From Actinomycetota bacterium (GTDB taxonomy: Bacteria > Actinomycetota > Acidimicrobiia > Acidimicrobiales > Ilumatobacteraceae), in the NCBI GenBank assembly GCA_016700055.1, contig CP064997.1:1178001-1242000 (forward strand): DNA of 64,000 nt, in the 5' to 3' direction. Positions 34,382-47,472 of this stretch are shown here, piece after piece (positions within the stretch are counted from its first letter, which is position 1; the number at the start of each line of letters is the position of its first letter). Both the position numbers and the translations under genes were made by a program. Below the pieces are notes generated by a model, which made no database searches, was not told the DNA's origin, and worked only from the letters and a program-made list of their open reading frames with translations.

Positions 34382-34642
34382 ATGCCCGAGCCCCACGATC
34401 CCGTCAGGGCCAGACGGGCGACGATCGCCAAGTGGACGCTCATCGCCAACCGAGTCGGTTATCTGTTGTTCGCGGCGGCGATCGCGATGTTCGTGATGGC
34501 CTTCGCGTTCGGCTTCTCCGGCCCGATCGTCGGCGTGATCACCGCCTGCTTGATCGTCGGCTCGATCCTGCTCGCTCCCTCGATCGTCCTTGGCTACGCG
34601 GTGAAGGCCGCCGAGCGCGAAGACCGCGAACGCGGTCTCTGA
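34382..34642 (+). CDS. Small two-span membrane protein, unknown
   Basis: 86 residues: basic head PEPHDPVRARRATIAKW, two hydrophobic segments (YLLFAAAIAMFVMAFAFGF and IVGVITACLIVGSILLAPSIV) and a charged tail KAAEREDRERGL. No recognised family. It lies 52 bases before the TetR gene and is divergent from echA, whose start is 74 bases away. Confidence 0.75.
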   Translation: MPEPHDPVRARRATIAKWTLIANRVGYLLFAAAIAMFVMAFAFGFSGPIVGVITACLIVGSILLAPSIVLGYAVKAAEREDRERGL

Positions 34643-34676
34643 CGCAGCCCGCGAAACGCGCCCCGCAGACCACCCG

Positions 34677-34694
34677 GGTTACCCTGGGGTAACC
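34677..34694. promoter_or_regulatory. Perfect operator palindrome abutting the TetR start codon
   Basis: GGTTACCC (34677-34684), TG spacer, GGGTAACC (34687-34694), immediately before ATG 34695. It covers the -10-like TACCCT (34680-34685). Position and symmetry indicate autorepression by the TetR protein encoded just downstream. Confidence 0.7.
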
Positions 34695-35282
34695 ATGTCG
34701 GTCCGCCTTCCTGCCAGCGAGCGCCGCGAGCAGCTGTTGCTGGTCGCGCTCGACGTATTCGCCCACCGCGGCTACCACGGCACGTCGATGAACGACGTCG
34801 CCGAGGCCGCCGGGGTGACCAAGCCGGTGCTGTACCAGCACTTCGACTCCAAGCGCGACCTCTACCTGGCGCTGCTCGACGACGCCGGGACGCGCCTGCT
34901 CACCGCGATCTCGAAGGCCACCGCCGGAGCCGTCGACGGCAAGAGCCAGACCGAGGCCGGCTTCGGGGCGTACTTCCGCTGGGTCTCCGACGACCACGAC
35001 GCGTTCTTGCTGCTGTTCGGCAGCGGGGCGCGCCGCGATGAAGAGTTCAACACCGCGGTGCGCAAGGTGACCGCCGCCGCGGCCGAAGCGATCGCCCCGC
35101 TGATCGCGGCCGACATCGACCTCGAGCACCAGCGCACCGTGGCCCATGCCCTGGTCGGCCTGGCCGAGGGTGTCAGCCGGCGGCTGGTCGAAGTCGGCGA
35201 GCCGTTCGACCCGGTGGTGGTGTCTCGCCATGTCAGCGACCTGGCCTGGGCCGGTCTGCGCGCGGTGCGCCGCCCGGACTGA
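34695..35282 (+). CDS. TetR-family transcriptional regulator
   Basis: 195 residues. The N-terminal helix-turn-helix is RREQLLLVALDVFAHRGYHGTSMNDVAEAAGVTKPVLYQHF, summarised as ERREQLL...GTSMNDVAEAAG...VLYQHFDSK, a standard TetR_N domain; residues 65-195 form the ligand-binding half with AYFRWVSDDHDAFLLLF. The ATG at 34695 directly abuts a perfect 18-base palindrome and has a TACCCT -10-like element 9 bases ahead, so the message is probably leaderless and self-repressed. Ligand and other targets unknown; the family often controls lipid or efflux genes. Convergent with lhr, 8 bases apart. Confidence 0.93.
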   Translation: MSVRLPASERREQLLLVALDVFAHRGYHGTSMNDVAEAAGVTKPVLYQHFDSKRDLYLALLDDAGTRLLTAISKATAGAVDGKSQTEAGFGAYFRWVSDDHDAFLLLFGSGARRDEEFNTAVRKVTAAAAEAIAPLIAADIDLEHQRTVAHALVGLAEGVSRRLVEVGEPFDPVVVSRHVSDLAWAGLRAVRRPD

Positions 35283-35289
35283 ACCCGGC

Positions 35290-39802
<4,513 letters not shown>

Positions 39803-39809
39803 CGTGCCG

Positions 39810-39815
39810 AGGCTA
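39810..39815 (-). promoter_or_regulatory. -10 element TAGCCT of lhr
   Basis: TAGCCT ends 7 bases before GTG 39802; no ribosome site, probable leaderless start. Confidence 0.45.
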
Positions 39816-39837
39816 CAGAGGGGGTGCGCGCCCCCGT

Positions 39838-41556
39838 TCAGGGGCTGCGGTCCTCCCAGTCGACCCAATCGACTCCGCTCTCGCGGACGTGCTCGTGCAC
39901 GGCCTCGCCGATGGTGCGCCGGAAGCGGTCCCGTCCGATGTGGTCGACGAGGCCGTAGCGGTCGAGCGTGTCGCGAGCTTGGCCCTTCAGCTCGGCGAAC
40001 TCCAGCACCACCTCGCGCCGGGCGAGCTGGCCGATGAGGCGCGCCAGCTCGTCGGCCGCAGTCGGGTCGATGTCGGTCATCGGCTCCGCAGTGACCACCA
40101 CGCGCTGCAGGTCCTTGCCGGCGGCGTCGACCCGCGCGAGCAGGTCGTCGACGAAGAAGCCGACGTTCGCGAAGAACAGCGGGGCATCGAAGCGGTACAG
40201 CAGCAGTCGCGGTATCCGACGACCCTCGGGATGGCGCTCGACGTCGTGATAGCCCTTCAACCCATCGACGCGCACCAGCTCCGCCGTATGCGGCCGCCAC
40301 GCTCGCCGCATCACGTCGAGCAGTGACAACCCGACGGCGATCCCGATGCCGGGCAACGCGCCGAGCACGGCGACGGCCACGAACGTGACGAGCGACAGCA
40401 CCATGTCACCGCGCCGCATCCGGGCGAGTCGGGTCAGCCCGGCGATCTCGACCAGGCGCATCGAAGCCGCGATGACCACCGCGGCGAGGGCCGCTTGGGG
40501 CAGGTAGCGGAAGGCCGTCGGCATGGCGACGATCAGGCCGGCCACCGCTACGGCACCGACGATCCCCGTCATCTGGGTCCGGGCGCCGGCGTCCTCGGCG
40601 ACAGGGGTGCGGCTGGAGCTGCTGCTCACCGGGAAGCCCTGGAAGAGCCCGCTCGCCACGTTGACCGCGCCGAGGGCGAACAACTCGTGGTTCGGATCGA
40701 CCTGTTGATGCGTGCGGTGGGCGAACGTCCGGGAGAGCACGCTCGTGTCGGTGAACGAGACGAACGCGATGCCCACCGCGGCTCCGAGGAGGCGCACCAG
40801 CTCGTCCCACTCGACCGACGGCCAGGCGGGGGTCGGCAACCCCCGCGGCAGATCGCCGACTAGAGACAGACCCTCGTCGGCGAGGCCGAACGCAGCGACG
40901 GCGACAGTCGCCCCGATCACGGCGAGAAGCGTGCCCGGCACCCGCGGCGCAAGCGCACGCAGCCCGACGATGACCACCAGCGACCCGACGCCGAGCGCCG
41001 CCGCAGTTCCGTCGATGGCCCCGTCGGCGATCGCCTCCACCGAGTCCCTGATGCGCGGCAAGAGGTCGGCGCTCGGCACGCTGAAGCCGAGCAGCTTGGG
41101 AAGCTGGCCGAACGCCACCGTCAACGCGATGCCGTTCATGTAGCCGTACCGGACGGGGGCCGAGAGCAGGTCGGCGAGGAAGCCGAACCTGGCCAGGCCG
41201 GCGACGACGCTCAACAGCCCGGCCAGCACCGACAGCGTCCCCGCCAGCGCCAGCGCCCGACCAGGGTCGCCCTCGGCAGCAGCGAGCGGGACGACGGCCA
41301 CGAAGATCAGCGGCGCGAGCGACGAGTCGGGGGCCATCACCATGATGCGTGACGGGCCGACGAGGGCGTACACGACGAGGGGCACGATGGTGGCGTAGAG
41401 CCCCGAGATCGGCGGCAGGCCGGCGGCCTGCGCGTAGCCCATCCCCGCTGGCACCAGCAGGGCGGTCAGCACGAGTCCCGCCACCAGGTCGGCCCCCGCG
41501 TCGCCGCGCCCATAGCCGCGCAGCTGCCTGGCGAGGGGAAGTGCTGGTCGCCCCAC
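39838..41556 (-). CDS. SulP-family anion permease with STAS domain
   Basis: 572 residues. About twelve membrane segments; GLVLTALLVPAGMGYAQAAGLPP and ISGLYATIVP are the SulP signature near the N-terminus. Residues about 440-560 are a cytoplasmic STAS domain with EPMTDIDPTAADEL at its nucleotide-binding loop. SulP proteins carry sulfate, bicarbonate or dicarboxylates; the substrate cannot be read from sequence. GTG 41556 is preceded at 9 bases by TAGCGT, whose TAG is the stop codon of the upstream methyltransferase, so it may be transcribed both as read-through and from its own promoter. Confidence 0.93.
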   Translation of the reverse strand: MGRPALPLARQLRGYGRGDAGADLVAGLVLTALLVPAGMGYAQAAGLPPISGLYATIVPLVVYALVGPSRIMVMAPDSSLAPLIFVAVVPLAAAEGDPGRALALAGTLSVLAGLLSVVAGLARFGFLADLLSAPVRYGYMNGIALTVAFGQLPKLLGFSVPSADLLPRIRDSVEAIADGAIDGTAAALGVGSLVVIVGLRALAPRVPGTLLAVIGATVAVAAFGLADEGLSLVGDLPRGLPTPAWPSVEWDELVRLLGAAVGIAFVSFTDTSVLSRTFAHRTHQQVDPNHELFALGAVNVASGLFQGFPVSSSSSRTPVAEDAGARTQMTGIVGAVAVAGLIVAMPTAFRYLPQAALAAVVIAASMRLVEIAGLTRLARMRRGDMVLSLVTFVAVAVLGALPGIGIAVGLSLLDVMRRAWRPHTAELVRVDGLKGYHDVERHPEGRRIPRLLLYRFDAPLFFANVGFFVDDLLARVDAAGKDLQRVVVTAEPMTDIDPTAADELARLIGQLARREVVLEFAELKGQARDTLDRYGLVDHIGRDRFRRTIGEAVHEHVRESGVDWVDWEDRSP

Positions 41557-41568
41557 GATTCGCCGACG

Positions 41569-42246
41569 CTAGTTGGAGTCGGCGCCGCGTTCTTCGATCC
41601 TGCGCAGCACCCGCAAACTGCCGCACGCGCTGCTGAGTCGGAACTGCCCGGACTCCACCGCCGGCAGGAAGATCTGCTCGTAAGGGGGGCGCCCGCCGTC
41701 GGCGGGATCGGGGAACACGTCGTGGATCGCGAGCGTGCCCCCTAGCGCGACGTGTGGCGTCCAACGCTCGTAGTCGAGGCGCGCCGGCTGCTCGCCGTGG
41801 CCACCGTCGATGAACAAGAACGCGAGCGGCGTCTGCCACGCCGAGGCGACGAGCGGGGACTCGCCGACGACGGCCGCGACCACGTCTTCCAGCCCGGCGT
41901 CGTGGATCGTGCGCCGAAACGTCGGCAACGTGTCCATCTTGGCCGTCACGGGGTCGACGAGCGTCTCGTCGTGCCACTCCCAGCCGGCCTGGTTCTCCTC
42001 CGACCCCCGGTGGTGGTCGACCGCGAACAGCACCGTCGCGCACGCCCGCGCCGCAGCGCCCAGCCACACCGTCGAGCGCCCGCAGTACGAACCCACCTCC
42101 AGGAAGGGAAGCCCCGGGCACGCGGCGCCGGCCGCGACGGCCGCGGCGTAGAGCGCGTCGCCTTCGTCCGGGGGCATGAAACCCTTGGCCGCGAGGGCGT
42201 GAGCGCGCAGCGCGGGGTCGGGCCGGGGGCCGGGCATCTCGCTCAC
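41569..42246 (-). CDS. Class I SAM-dependent methyltransferase (Methyltransf_24 type)
   Basis: 225 residues. PFLEVGSYCGRSTVWLGAAA is the SAM-binding motif I, LFAVDHHRGSEENQAGWEW and LAFLFIDGGHG (motif II region with metal-binding Asp) follow, and GGTLAIHDVFPDP completes the fold. It resembles macrocin O-methyltransferase/CmcI-like proteins. GTG 42246 forms a GTGA overlap with the nitroreductase stop; ATG 42237 is an alternative. Substrate unknown. Confidence 0.88.
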   Translation of the reverse strand: MSEMPGPRPDPALRAHALAAKGFMPPDEGDALYAAAVAAGAACPGLPFLEVGSYCGRSTVWLGAAARACATVLFAVDHHRGSEENQAGWEWHDETLVDPVTAKMDTLPTFRRTIHDAGLEDVVAAVVGESPLVASAWQTPLAFLFIDGGHGEQPARLDYERWTPHVALGGTLAIHDVFPDPADGGRPPYEQIFLPAVESGQFRLSSACGSLRVLRRIEERGADSN

Positions 42247-42905
42247 CAGCGGTCCCAGTGGATGATCGTGTCCGGCTCGGGGCGCTTGGCCGGCGAGAAC
42301 TCGGTGCCGATGGTGTAGGCGAGGGGGCTGAGGCAGACCAGTTGAACGGTGTCGAACGGGATGCCGCAGATGTCGGCGACCTCTCGCTCACGCATCAGGT
42401 GCAGCGTGGTCCACGACGTGCCGAGCCCCTTCGATCGCGCGGCCAGCATGAAGCTCCACATCGCCGGCAGGATGTTGGCGAGCATCGATGCCGCACCGAG
42501 CGCGGAAGAGCCGTCGACGCGCCCCATCGTGCATGCGATCACGAGCGCGGGCACCTCACCCATGTGCTCGCCCAGGTAGTCCGCCGAATTGCCGACGCGC
42601 TGCTGCTGGGCGTTGCCCTCGTCGGAACCGGTGTCGACGGAACGCACGTAGACCCCGTCGAGACCCTTGTAGGTGTCGTAGCACTGGCGGTAGATCTCAC
42701 CGATCGCCCTCCGCGTCGGCGCGTCGCGCACGACCATGAACTGCATCGTCATCACATTGGAGCCGCTCGGCGCCTGCATCGCCGCGGCCACGCATTCACG
42801 CACGAGATCGTCGGGGACGTCGCGGGTGAGGTCGAGCCGCCGGCGCACGGCGCGGGTGGTGAACAGCAGCTGGTCGGCTGACAGCGGGGCAGGTCGAGGC
42901 GCCAC
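42243..42905 (-). CDS. Nitroreductase family protein
   Basis: 220 residues, FMN-dependent NAD(P)H oxidoreductase fold: LFTTRAVRRRLDL, CVAAAMQAPSGSNVMTMQFMVV (FMN-binding) and LAARSKGLGTSWTTLHL. The ending CLSPLAYTIGTEFSPAKRP is a common nitroreductase tail. GTG 42905 has TACGGT 8 bases ahead and no ribosome site. Divergent from the thioesterase over about 40 bases containing a palindrome, so the two may share control. Likely substrates are quinones, enones or nitro compounds; not determined. Confidence 0.9.
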   Translation of the reverse strand: MAPRPAPLSADQLLFTTRAVRRRLDLTRDVPDDLVRECVAAAMQAPSGSNVMTMQFMVVRDAPTRRAIGEIYRQCYDTYKGLDGVYVRSVDTGSDEGNAQQQRVGNSADYLGEHMGEVPALVIACTMGRVDGSSALGAASMLANILPAMWSFMLAARSKGLGTSWTTLHLMREREVADICGIPFDTVQLVCLSPLAYTIGTEFSPAKRPEPDTIIHWDRW

Positions 42906-42935
42906 GGGCGCGCACCGTATCCCTGCCGAACCCCT

Positions 42936-42950
42936 GCCAACATGGTTGGC
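42936..42950. promoter_or_regulatory. Palindrome between the divergent nitroreductase and thioesterase genes
   Basis: GCCAAC (42936-42941), ATG, GTTGGC (42945-42950). If thioesterase starts at GTG 42951 this lies directly before it; if at ATG 42942 it spans the start codon. Candidate operator only. Confidence 0.4.
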
Positions 42951-43820
42951 GTGCCAAGCGCCCTCGATCACCTCGTGGCTCTGCTCGACCTCGAGGTGAT
43001 CGAGGTCAACATCTTCCGTGGACGCAGCCCCGACGACGAGAGCCGCCAGCGTGTCTTCGGAGGCCAGGTGGCCGGGCAGGCCCTCGTCGCCGCTTCGCGA
43101 ACCGTCGACGATCCAGATCGGCTCGTGCACTCGCTGCACGCTTACTTCCTGCGCCCCGGCGACACCACCGCGCCGATCCTCTACGAGGTCGACCGCCTCC
43201 GCGACGGCAAGAGCTTCACCACCCGCCGGGTCGTAGCCATCCAGCACGGGCAGGCGATCTTCAACCTGCAGGCCAGCTTCCACGTGGCCGAGACCGGGCT
43301 CGAGCACCACATGCGGATGCCCGACGTAGCCGAGCCCGACACACTGCCCGACTTCAAGACCCGCATGGCGCCGCACAAGGAGCTGCTCGGCGAGTGGTAC
43401 GACCGGCCCCGCCCGATCGATCTGCGCTACGTCGAAGGTGACCCGCGCAGCCGCGCCGACGACCCCGCCACGCAGGCGTCGATGCGCCAGCGAGTATGGC
43501 TGCGCGCCGACGGGCGATTGCCCGACGACCCCACGCTGCACGCCTGCATCGTCACCTACGCGAGCGACATGACCCTGCTCGACACGACGCTGCTGCCGCA
43601 CGGTCTGTCCTGGGGCGAGCCGGGGCTGCAGATGGCCAGCCTCGACCACGCGATGTGGTTCCACCGTCCGTTCCGAGCCGACGAATGGCTGCTCTACGAC
43701 CAGCTGACGCCGAGCACCTCGGGCGCGCGCGGTCTCTCCACGGGCGCGATCTTCACCGCCGCCGGGGAGCTGGCCATCTCGGTGGTGCAAGAGGGCCTGA
43801 TCAGGAGGATCTCCTCATGA
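42942..43820 (+). CDS. tesB: Acyl-CoA thioesterase II (TesB family)
   Basis: 292 residues, double hot-dog fold. IFRGRSPDDESRQRVFGGQVAGQALVAASRTV and HSLHAYFLRPGD belong to the first hot dog, DGKSFTTRRVVAIQHGQAIF is the conserved helix/loop, and LASLDHAMWFHRPFRADEWLLYD, SGARGLSTGAIF the second, with the catalytic Asp in SLDHAMWFH. It hydrolyses medium/long acyl-CoA. ATG 42942 or GTG 42951. Its TGA overlaps the next gene's ATG (ATGA). Confidence 0.94.
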   Translation: MVGVPSALDHLVALLDLEVIEVNIFRGRSPDDESRQRVFGGQVAGQALVAASRTVDDPDRLVHSLHAYFLRPGDTTAPILYEVDRLRDGKSFTTRRVVAIQHGQAIFNLQASFHVAETGLEHHMRMPDVAEPDTLPDFKTRMAPHKELLGEWYDRPRPIDLRYVEGDPRSRADDPATQASMRQRVWLRADGRLPDDPTLHACIVTYASDMTLLDTTLLPHGLSWGEPGLQMASLDHAMWFHRPFRADEWLLYDQLTPSTSGARGLSTGAIFTAAGELAISVVQEGLIRRISS

Positions 43821-45178
43821 GCGGACGACGCTCTCGTGCCTGCTCGTTCTGCTTCGTCGCCGTGCTCGCCGTCGTGGCGGTGGCGTCCTGCGGAGGCGAT
43901 GCCGACGAGTCGAGCCCGAGCCTCGACGCCACGTTCGCCACCCAGCCCCCGGCCTCCGTCGAGACCACCACGCCGGACGACACGACCGCGCCGGACGACG
44001 ACACGACCACGCCGCCCGACGACACGGCCACGCTGCCCGACGACACGGCCACGCTGCCCGACGACACGGCCTCGCCGCCGGACGACACGGCCTCGCCGCC
44101 GGTGGCGACCCGGCCGCAGGCGGCGCTCGGCGAGCCGGTGGCGGTGGTCGAAGAGCCCGTCGACCTCGCCGTGCGGCCGGGGCAACCACCGACGGAATAC
44201 CTCGTCGAGCGGGCCGGACTGGTGTGGATCCTCGACGCCGAACGTCGGCCCGGCGTCGGCGCCGCCGACCTCAGCGACGACACCGAGGCGGGGGGGGAGC
44301 AGGGCCTGCTCGGGCTCACGTTCTCGGCCGACGGACAACGGGCCTACGTGAACTACACCACGAACTCCGGTGACACCGCGATCGACGAGTTCGCGGTGCT
44401 GGCCGACGGCACGTTCGACGCGGCCAGCCGCCGGTCGGTGTACGAGATCGCCCAGCCCTACTCGAACCACAACGGCGGAGCGCTGGCGACCGGGCCCGAC
44501 GGGATGCTCTACGTGTTCACCGGCGACGGCGGCGCGGCGGGGGATCCCGAACGGCGCTCGCTCGATCTCACCTCACCGCTCGGCAAGGTGCTGCGCTTCG
44601 ACCCGAGCCCGAGCGGCGACCGTGCGTTCACGATCCCCACCGACAACCCCTTCGTCGGCGTCGAGGGGGCTCTCGGCGAGATCTGGGCCGTCGGTGTGCG
44701 CAACCCGTGGCGCTCGGCGTTCGACGCGGCGACCGGCGATCTCTGGATGGCCGACGTCGGCCAGGGTGAGTGGGAAGAGATCTCCGTCGGGTGGGCCACC
44801 GACGGGCGCGACGCAGGACGCGGGCTCAGCTTCGGCTGGAGTGCGTTCGAGGGGACGCACCGCTTCAACGACGACCAGCCAGAGGCCGGGCACACCCCAC
44901 CGATCTACGAGTACCCCCACGGCGAGCTCGGCTGTTCGATCTCGGGCGGGGTGAGGTACCGCGGCGACGACGTGCCCGGGCTCCACGGCTGGTACGTGTT
45001 CAGCGACTACTGCAGCGGGCTCGTCCGGGCACTCGAGGTGTTGCCCGACCGCACCGCCGGCGAGGTGATCGAGCTCGGCGTGGTGTCGGCGTCGGCAGCC
45101 GTCGTCGCCGATGCCGAAGGCGAGCTGCTCGTGCTCTCCTTGAACGGCGAGATCGTCCCCATCGTCGCCGCCCCCTAG
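43817..45178 (+). CDS. PQQ-dependent sugar dehydrogenase-like lipoprotein
   Basis: 453 residues. Residues 1-25 are a lipoprotein signal ending AVASCGG, so the protein is probably anchored outside the membrane. Residues 53-94 are six tandem PDDTAxx heptads, a flexible spacer. From about 100 on is a six-bladed beta-propeller of the soluble glucose/aldose sugar dehydrogenase type: EQGLLGLTFSADG, NHNGGALATGPDGMLYVFTGDGG, GVRNPWRSAFDAATGDLWMADVGQ and YSDYCSG-like FSDYCSGLVRAL. PQQ or another ligand is assumed from the family. ATG at 43817 with AGGAGG at 43803-43808. Confidence 0.9.
   Translation: MSGRRSRACSFCFVAVLAVVAVASCGGDADESSPSLDATFATQPPASVETTTPDDTTAPDDDTTTPPDDTATLPDDTATLPDDTASPPDDTASPPVATRPQAALGEPVAVVEEPVDLAVRPGQPPTEYLVERAGLVWILDAERRPGVGAADLSDDTEAGGEQGLLGLTFSADGQRAYVNYTTNSGDTAIDEFAVLADGTFDAASRRSVYEIAQPYSNHNGGALATGPDGMLYVFTGDGGAAGDPERRSLDLTSPLGKVLRFDPSPSGDRAFTIPTDNPFVGVEGALGEIWAVGVRNPWRSAFDAATGDLWMADVGQGEWEEISVGWATDGRDAGRGLSFGWSAFEGTHRFNDDQPEAGHTPPIYEYPHGELGCSISGGVRYRGDDVPGLHGWYVFSDYCSGLVRALEVLPDRTAGEVIELGVVSASAAVVADAEGELLVLSLNGEIVPIVAAP
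43973..44098 (+). repeat. Six tandem 21-bp repeats encoding PDDTAxx heptads
   Basis: Six imperfect in-frame 21-base units (CCGGACGACACG core) within the lipoprotein linker. Copies 3-4 and 5-6 are near-identical, suggesting recent slippage and length variation between strains. Confidence 0.85.
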
Positions 45179-45202
45179 GTCAGGCCACCCCACCGCGGCT
45201 AT

Positions 45203-45259
45203 CGCGCCAATCTGTCAACGAAGCTGCGTATAGCGCGTTCTGGTTGACAGATTGGCGCG
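45203..45259. repeat. 17-bp perfect inverted repeat between convergent genes
   Basis: CGCGCCAATCTGTCAAC (45203-45219) and GTTGACAGATTGGCGCG (45243-45259) enclose 23 bases. AAGCTGCG occurs in the loop (45221) and again just after the second arm (45261). It could act as a bidirectional terminator or be a short mobile/REP-like repeat. Confidence 0.7.
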
Positions 45260-45272
45260 CAAGCTGCGGTTT

Positions 45273-46664
45273 TCAGGCGAGGCGTTCGAAGCGGACGAGG
45301 CGGCGGGTGGGGTCGGCTTCGACGAGACGCACGGTGAGGTCGTCGCCGGGGTTCACCCGGCGGGCCGCGACTCGGGCCAGCACGGCCAGGTCACGCAGCT
45401 GGATCTGCACCCCCTCGCCTGCCTCGTCGACCACCACCGCCTCGAACTGCTCGCCCTCGCGGCCGTGCAGCACCAGCGCCTCGACCAGGTCGAGCGCCAT
45501 CCGCTCGGCACGGTTCGCGAGGCGTTCGCCGTCGGCCATCGCGGCGGGGAGCCTGGTGAACGCCTCCTCCACTTCGTCGGTCGGAGAGGTGCCGGACGCG
45601 ACGGCGAGCGCCGCCTCGACCACGTATCGGTCGGCCAGGCGGCGTAGCGGTGCAGTGGCGTGGGCGTAGCGGGCCGCCATCGCCGCGTGCCACGGCTCGG
45701 CACCCGCCCGGTAGGGCTCGTACGAGGCGGCCCCGCCGGCTCGGCGCACGGCCAGCAGGAACGCCGCCGCGCGAGGATCGCTCGTGGTGAGGCTGCGCTC
45801 GAACACCTCGAGCGACTGGGCGGCCGGCCACTCGAGACCCACCGCCTGGGCAGTCAGGCGAAGTGCCCGCACCGACCGCTCGCTCGGCGCCTCCATCACC
45901 CGGTAGAGACCGGTCGCGGCGGAGTGCAGGGCGTCGGCCACGGCCATGTTCGTCGCGAGCGACATCGCCGCGTTCGACTCCTCGCTCCAAAGCCGCGGGC
46001 GAAGCACCAGGCGGTAGCCGTCGTCACCGGCGGGCTCCACCTCCTGTTCGGGGAACTCGACCCGCCCTGCGCCGCGGCGGTCCTCGGCGAGCTTCATCCG
46101 CCGGGCAAGCTCGTCGAAGCCGTCGGGCAGCTCGCCGAGGGTGACCGTTTCGTAGGCGAGCTTTGCTCGCGACCGCACGACAGCCCGCTCGACGCCGTCG
46201 AGGCTCGCCTCGCCGCCGGCGCCGACACGGACCATGAACACGACCGCCGGGCGCGGCCCGCCGGGCAGCAGGCTCGCGGCCTGTTCCGACAGCACCGCCG
46301 GGTAGAGCGGCACCTTGCCGTCGGGCAGGTAGACGGTGACCCCGCGCCGCCAGGCCTCGGCATCAACCGGGTCGCCGGGGCGCACGAACCACCCGACGTC
46401 GGCGATCGCGTAGCGCAACAAGAGGTCGTCGCCCGAGCCGCGTTCGATGGTGAACGCCTGGTCGAGGTCGGTGCTCTCCGGTGGGTCGAGGGTGACGAAC
46501 TCGACGTCGGTCCGGTCGACGTGCTCGGGCCCGATCGGCCGGCGCGCCGCCGTCAGCGCGGCCTGCTCGACCCCTGCCGAGAACGTGTCGGGCAGACCGA
46601 GCTCGGCGCGGATGGCACCCACGTGGTCGCGCAGCACGTCGGCGGCAACCCCGCGCGCCTTCAT
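45273..46664 (-). CDS. RNB domain ribonuclease (RNase II/R family)
   Basis: 463 residues. TLDPPESTDLDQAFTIE carries the catalytic aspartates, YAIADVGWFVRPGDPVDAEA and VTVYLPDGKVPLYPAVLSE follow the RNB pattern, and RYAHATAPLRRLADRYV is the conserved late motif. A C-terminal S1-like strand region (residues about 400-463) completes a short RNase II-type 3'-5' exoribonuclease. N-terminal cold-shock domains are reduced or absent. ATG 46664 lies 17 bases after the enoyl-CoA hydratase gene. Confidence 0.92.
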   Translation of the reverse strand: MKARGVAADVLRDHVGAIRAELGLPDTFSAGVEQAALTAARRPIGPEHVDRTDVEFVTLDPPESTDLDQAFTIERGSGDDLLLRYAIADVGWFVRPGDPVDAEAWRRGVTVYLPDGKVPLYPAVLSEQAASLLPGGPRPAVVFMVRVGAGGEASLDGVERAVVRSRAKLAYETVTLGELPDGFDELARRMKLAEDRRGAGRVEFPEQEVEPAGDDGYRLVLRPRLWSEESNAAMSLATNMAVADALHSAATGLYRVMEAPSERSVRALRLTAQAVGLEWPAAQSLEVFERSLTTSDPRAAAFLLAVRRAGGAASYEPYRAGAEPWHAAMAARYAHATAPLRRLADRYVVEAALAVASGTSPTDEVEEAFTRLPAAMADGERLANRAERMALDLVEALVLHGREGEQFEAVVVDEAGEGVQIQLRDLAVLARVAARRVNPGDDLTVRLVEADPTRRLVRFERLA

Positions 46665-46680
46665 CGCCGGTGACTCCTCG

Positions 46681-47472
46681 TCACCTGCCCTCGAATCGAG
46701 GGGGACGCTTCTCGAGGAACGCCCTCACCCCCTCGCGGTGGTCCGCGGTCTGGAACAGCTCGGCCAGGTTCGCGCTCACCCGCTCGCCCAGCGCGCCCCA
46801 ATCCGGGTCGAGCGTCCGGCGCAGCTCGGCCTTCATCCTCTGCACCGCGAGCGGCGGGTTCGCGGCGATCCGTGCGGCGACACCTCGAGCGGCGCCGAGC
46901 AGCTCGTCGTGAGCCACGACCCGCCCGACGAGTCCGATGCGCAGCGCCTCGGCGGCGTCGATCACATCGCCGGTGAACAACAGCTCGGCCGCCCGTTCGC
47001 GCCCGACGAGCTGGGCGAGCCGGCCGATGCCGGCCACGTCGCAGACGAGGCCGCGGAGCACGAACAGCTCGCCGAACCGGGCCCGCTCGCTCGCCACCCT
47101 GACGTCGGCGAGCAGCGCCAGCTCCATGCCCCAGCCGACAGCGGCACCGTTGACGGCCGCCACGACCGGCAGGTCGCAGTGCAGCAACGCGTCGGCCGCG
47201 GGCGTGATCCGCGGCCTGCGGTCGACGTCGACCGCAGCAGGCGCTCTGCCCTCCTCGCCTCCGCCCATCACCTGGCGGACGTCGTCGCCGCTGCAGAAGG
47301 CGGGATCCGTCCCGGTCACCACCAAGCACCGTGCGCCGGTCGCCGGCGCCTCACGGACGAGGCGCTCCAGCTCGCGGTACATCTCGAACGTCAGGGCGTT
47401 GCGCGTCTCGGGACGGTTGAGCGTGAGCAGCCCGACCAGGTCGTCGCCCAATTCGAACGTCAGGTCGCTCAG
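46681..47472 (-). CDS. Enoyl-CoA hydratase/isomerase family protein, apparent CTG start
   Basis: 263 residues from CTG 47472. LTLNRPETRNALTFEMYREL, GTDPAFCSGDDVRQVMGG (oxyanion hole), AAVNGAAVGWGMELALLADVR and EGVRAFLEKRPPRFEGR identify a crotonase. Full N-terminus is only available from CTG, which overlaps the mreB stop as CTGA and has GGGAG 7 bases ahead. TTG 47451 is the first standard alternative and would leave only about 11 residues before the first motif. In the fatty-acid/CoA metabolism class; substrate unknown. Confidence 0.88.
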   Translation of the reverse strand: MSDLTFELGDDLVGLLTLNRPETRNALTFEMYRELERLVREAPATGARCLVVTGTDPAFCSGDDVRQVMGGGEEGRAPAAVDVDRRPRITPAADALLHCDLPVVAAVNGAAVGWGMELALLADVRVASERARFGELFVLRGLVCDVAGIGRLAQLVGRERAAELLFTGDVIDAAEALRIGLVGRVVAHDELLGAARGVAARIAANPPLAVQRMKAELRRTLDPDWGALGERVSANLAELFQTADHREGVRAFLEKRPPRFEGR

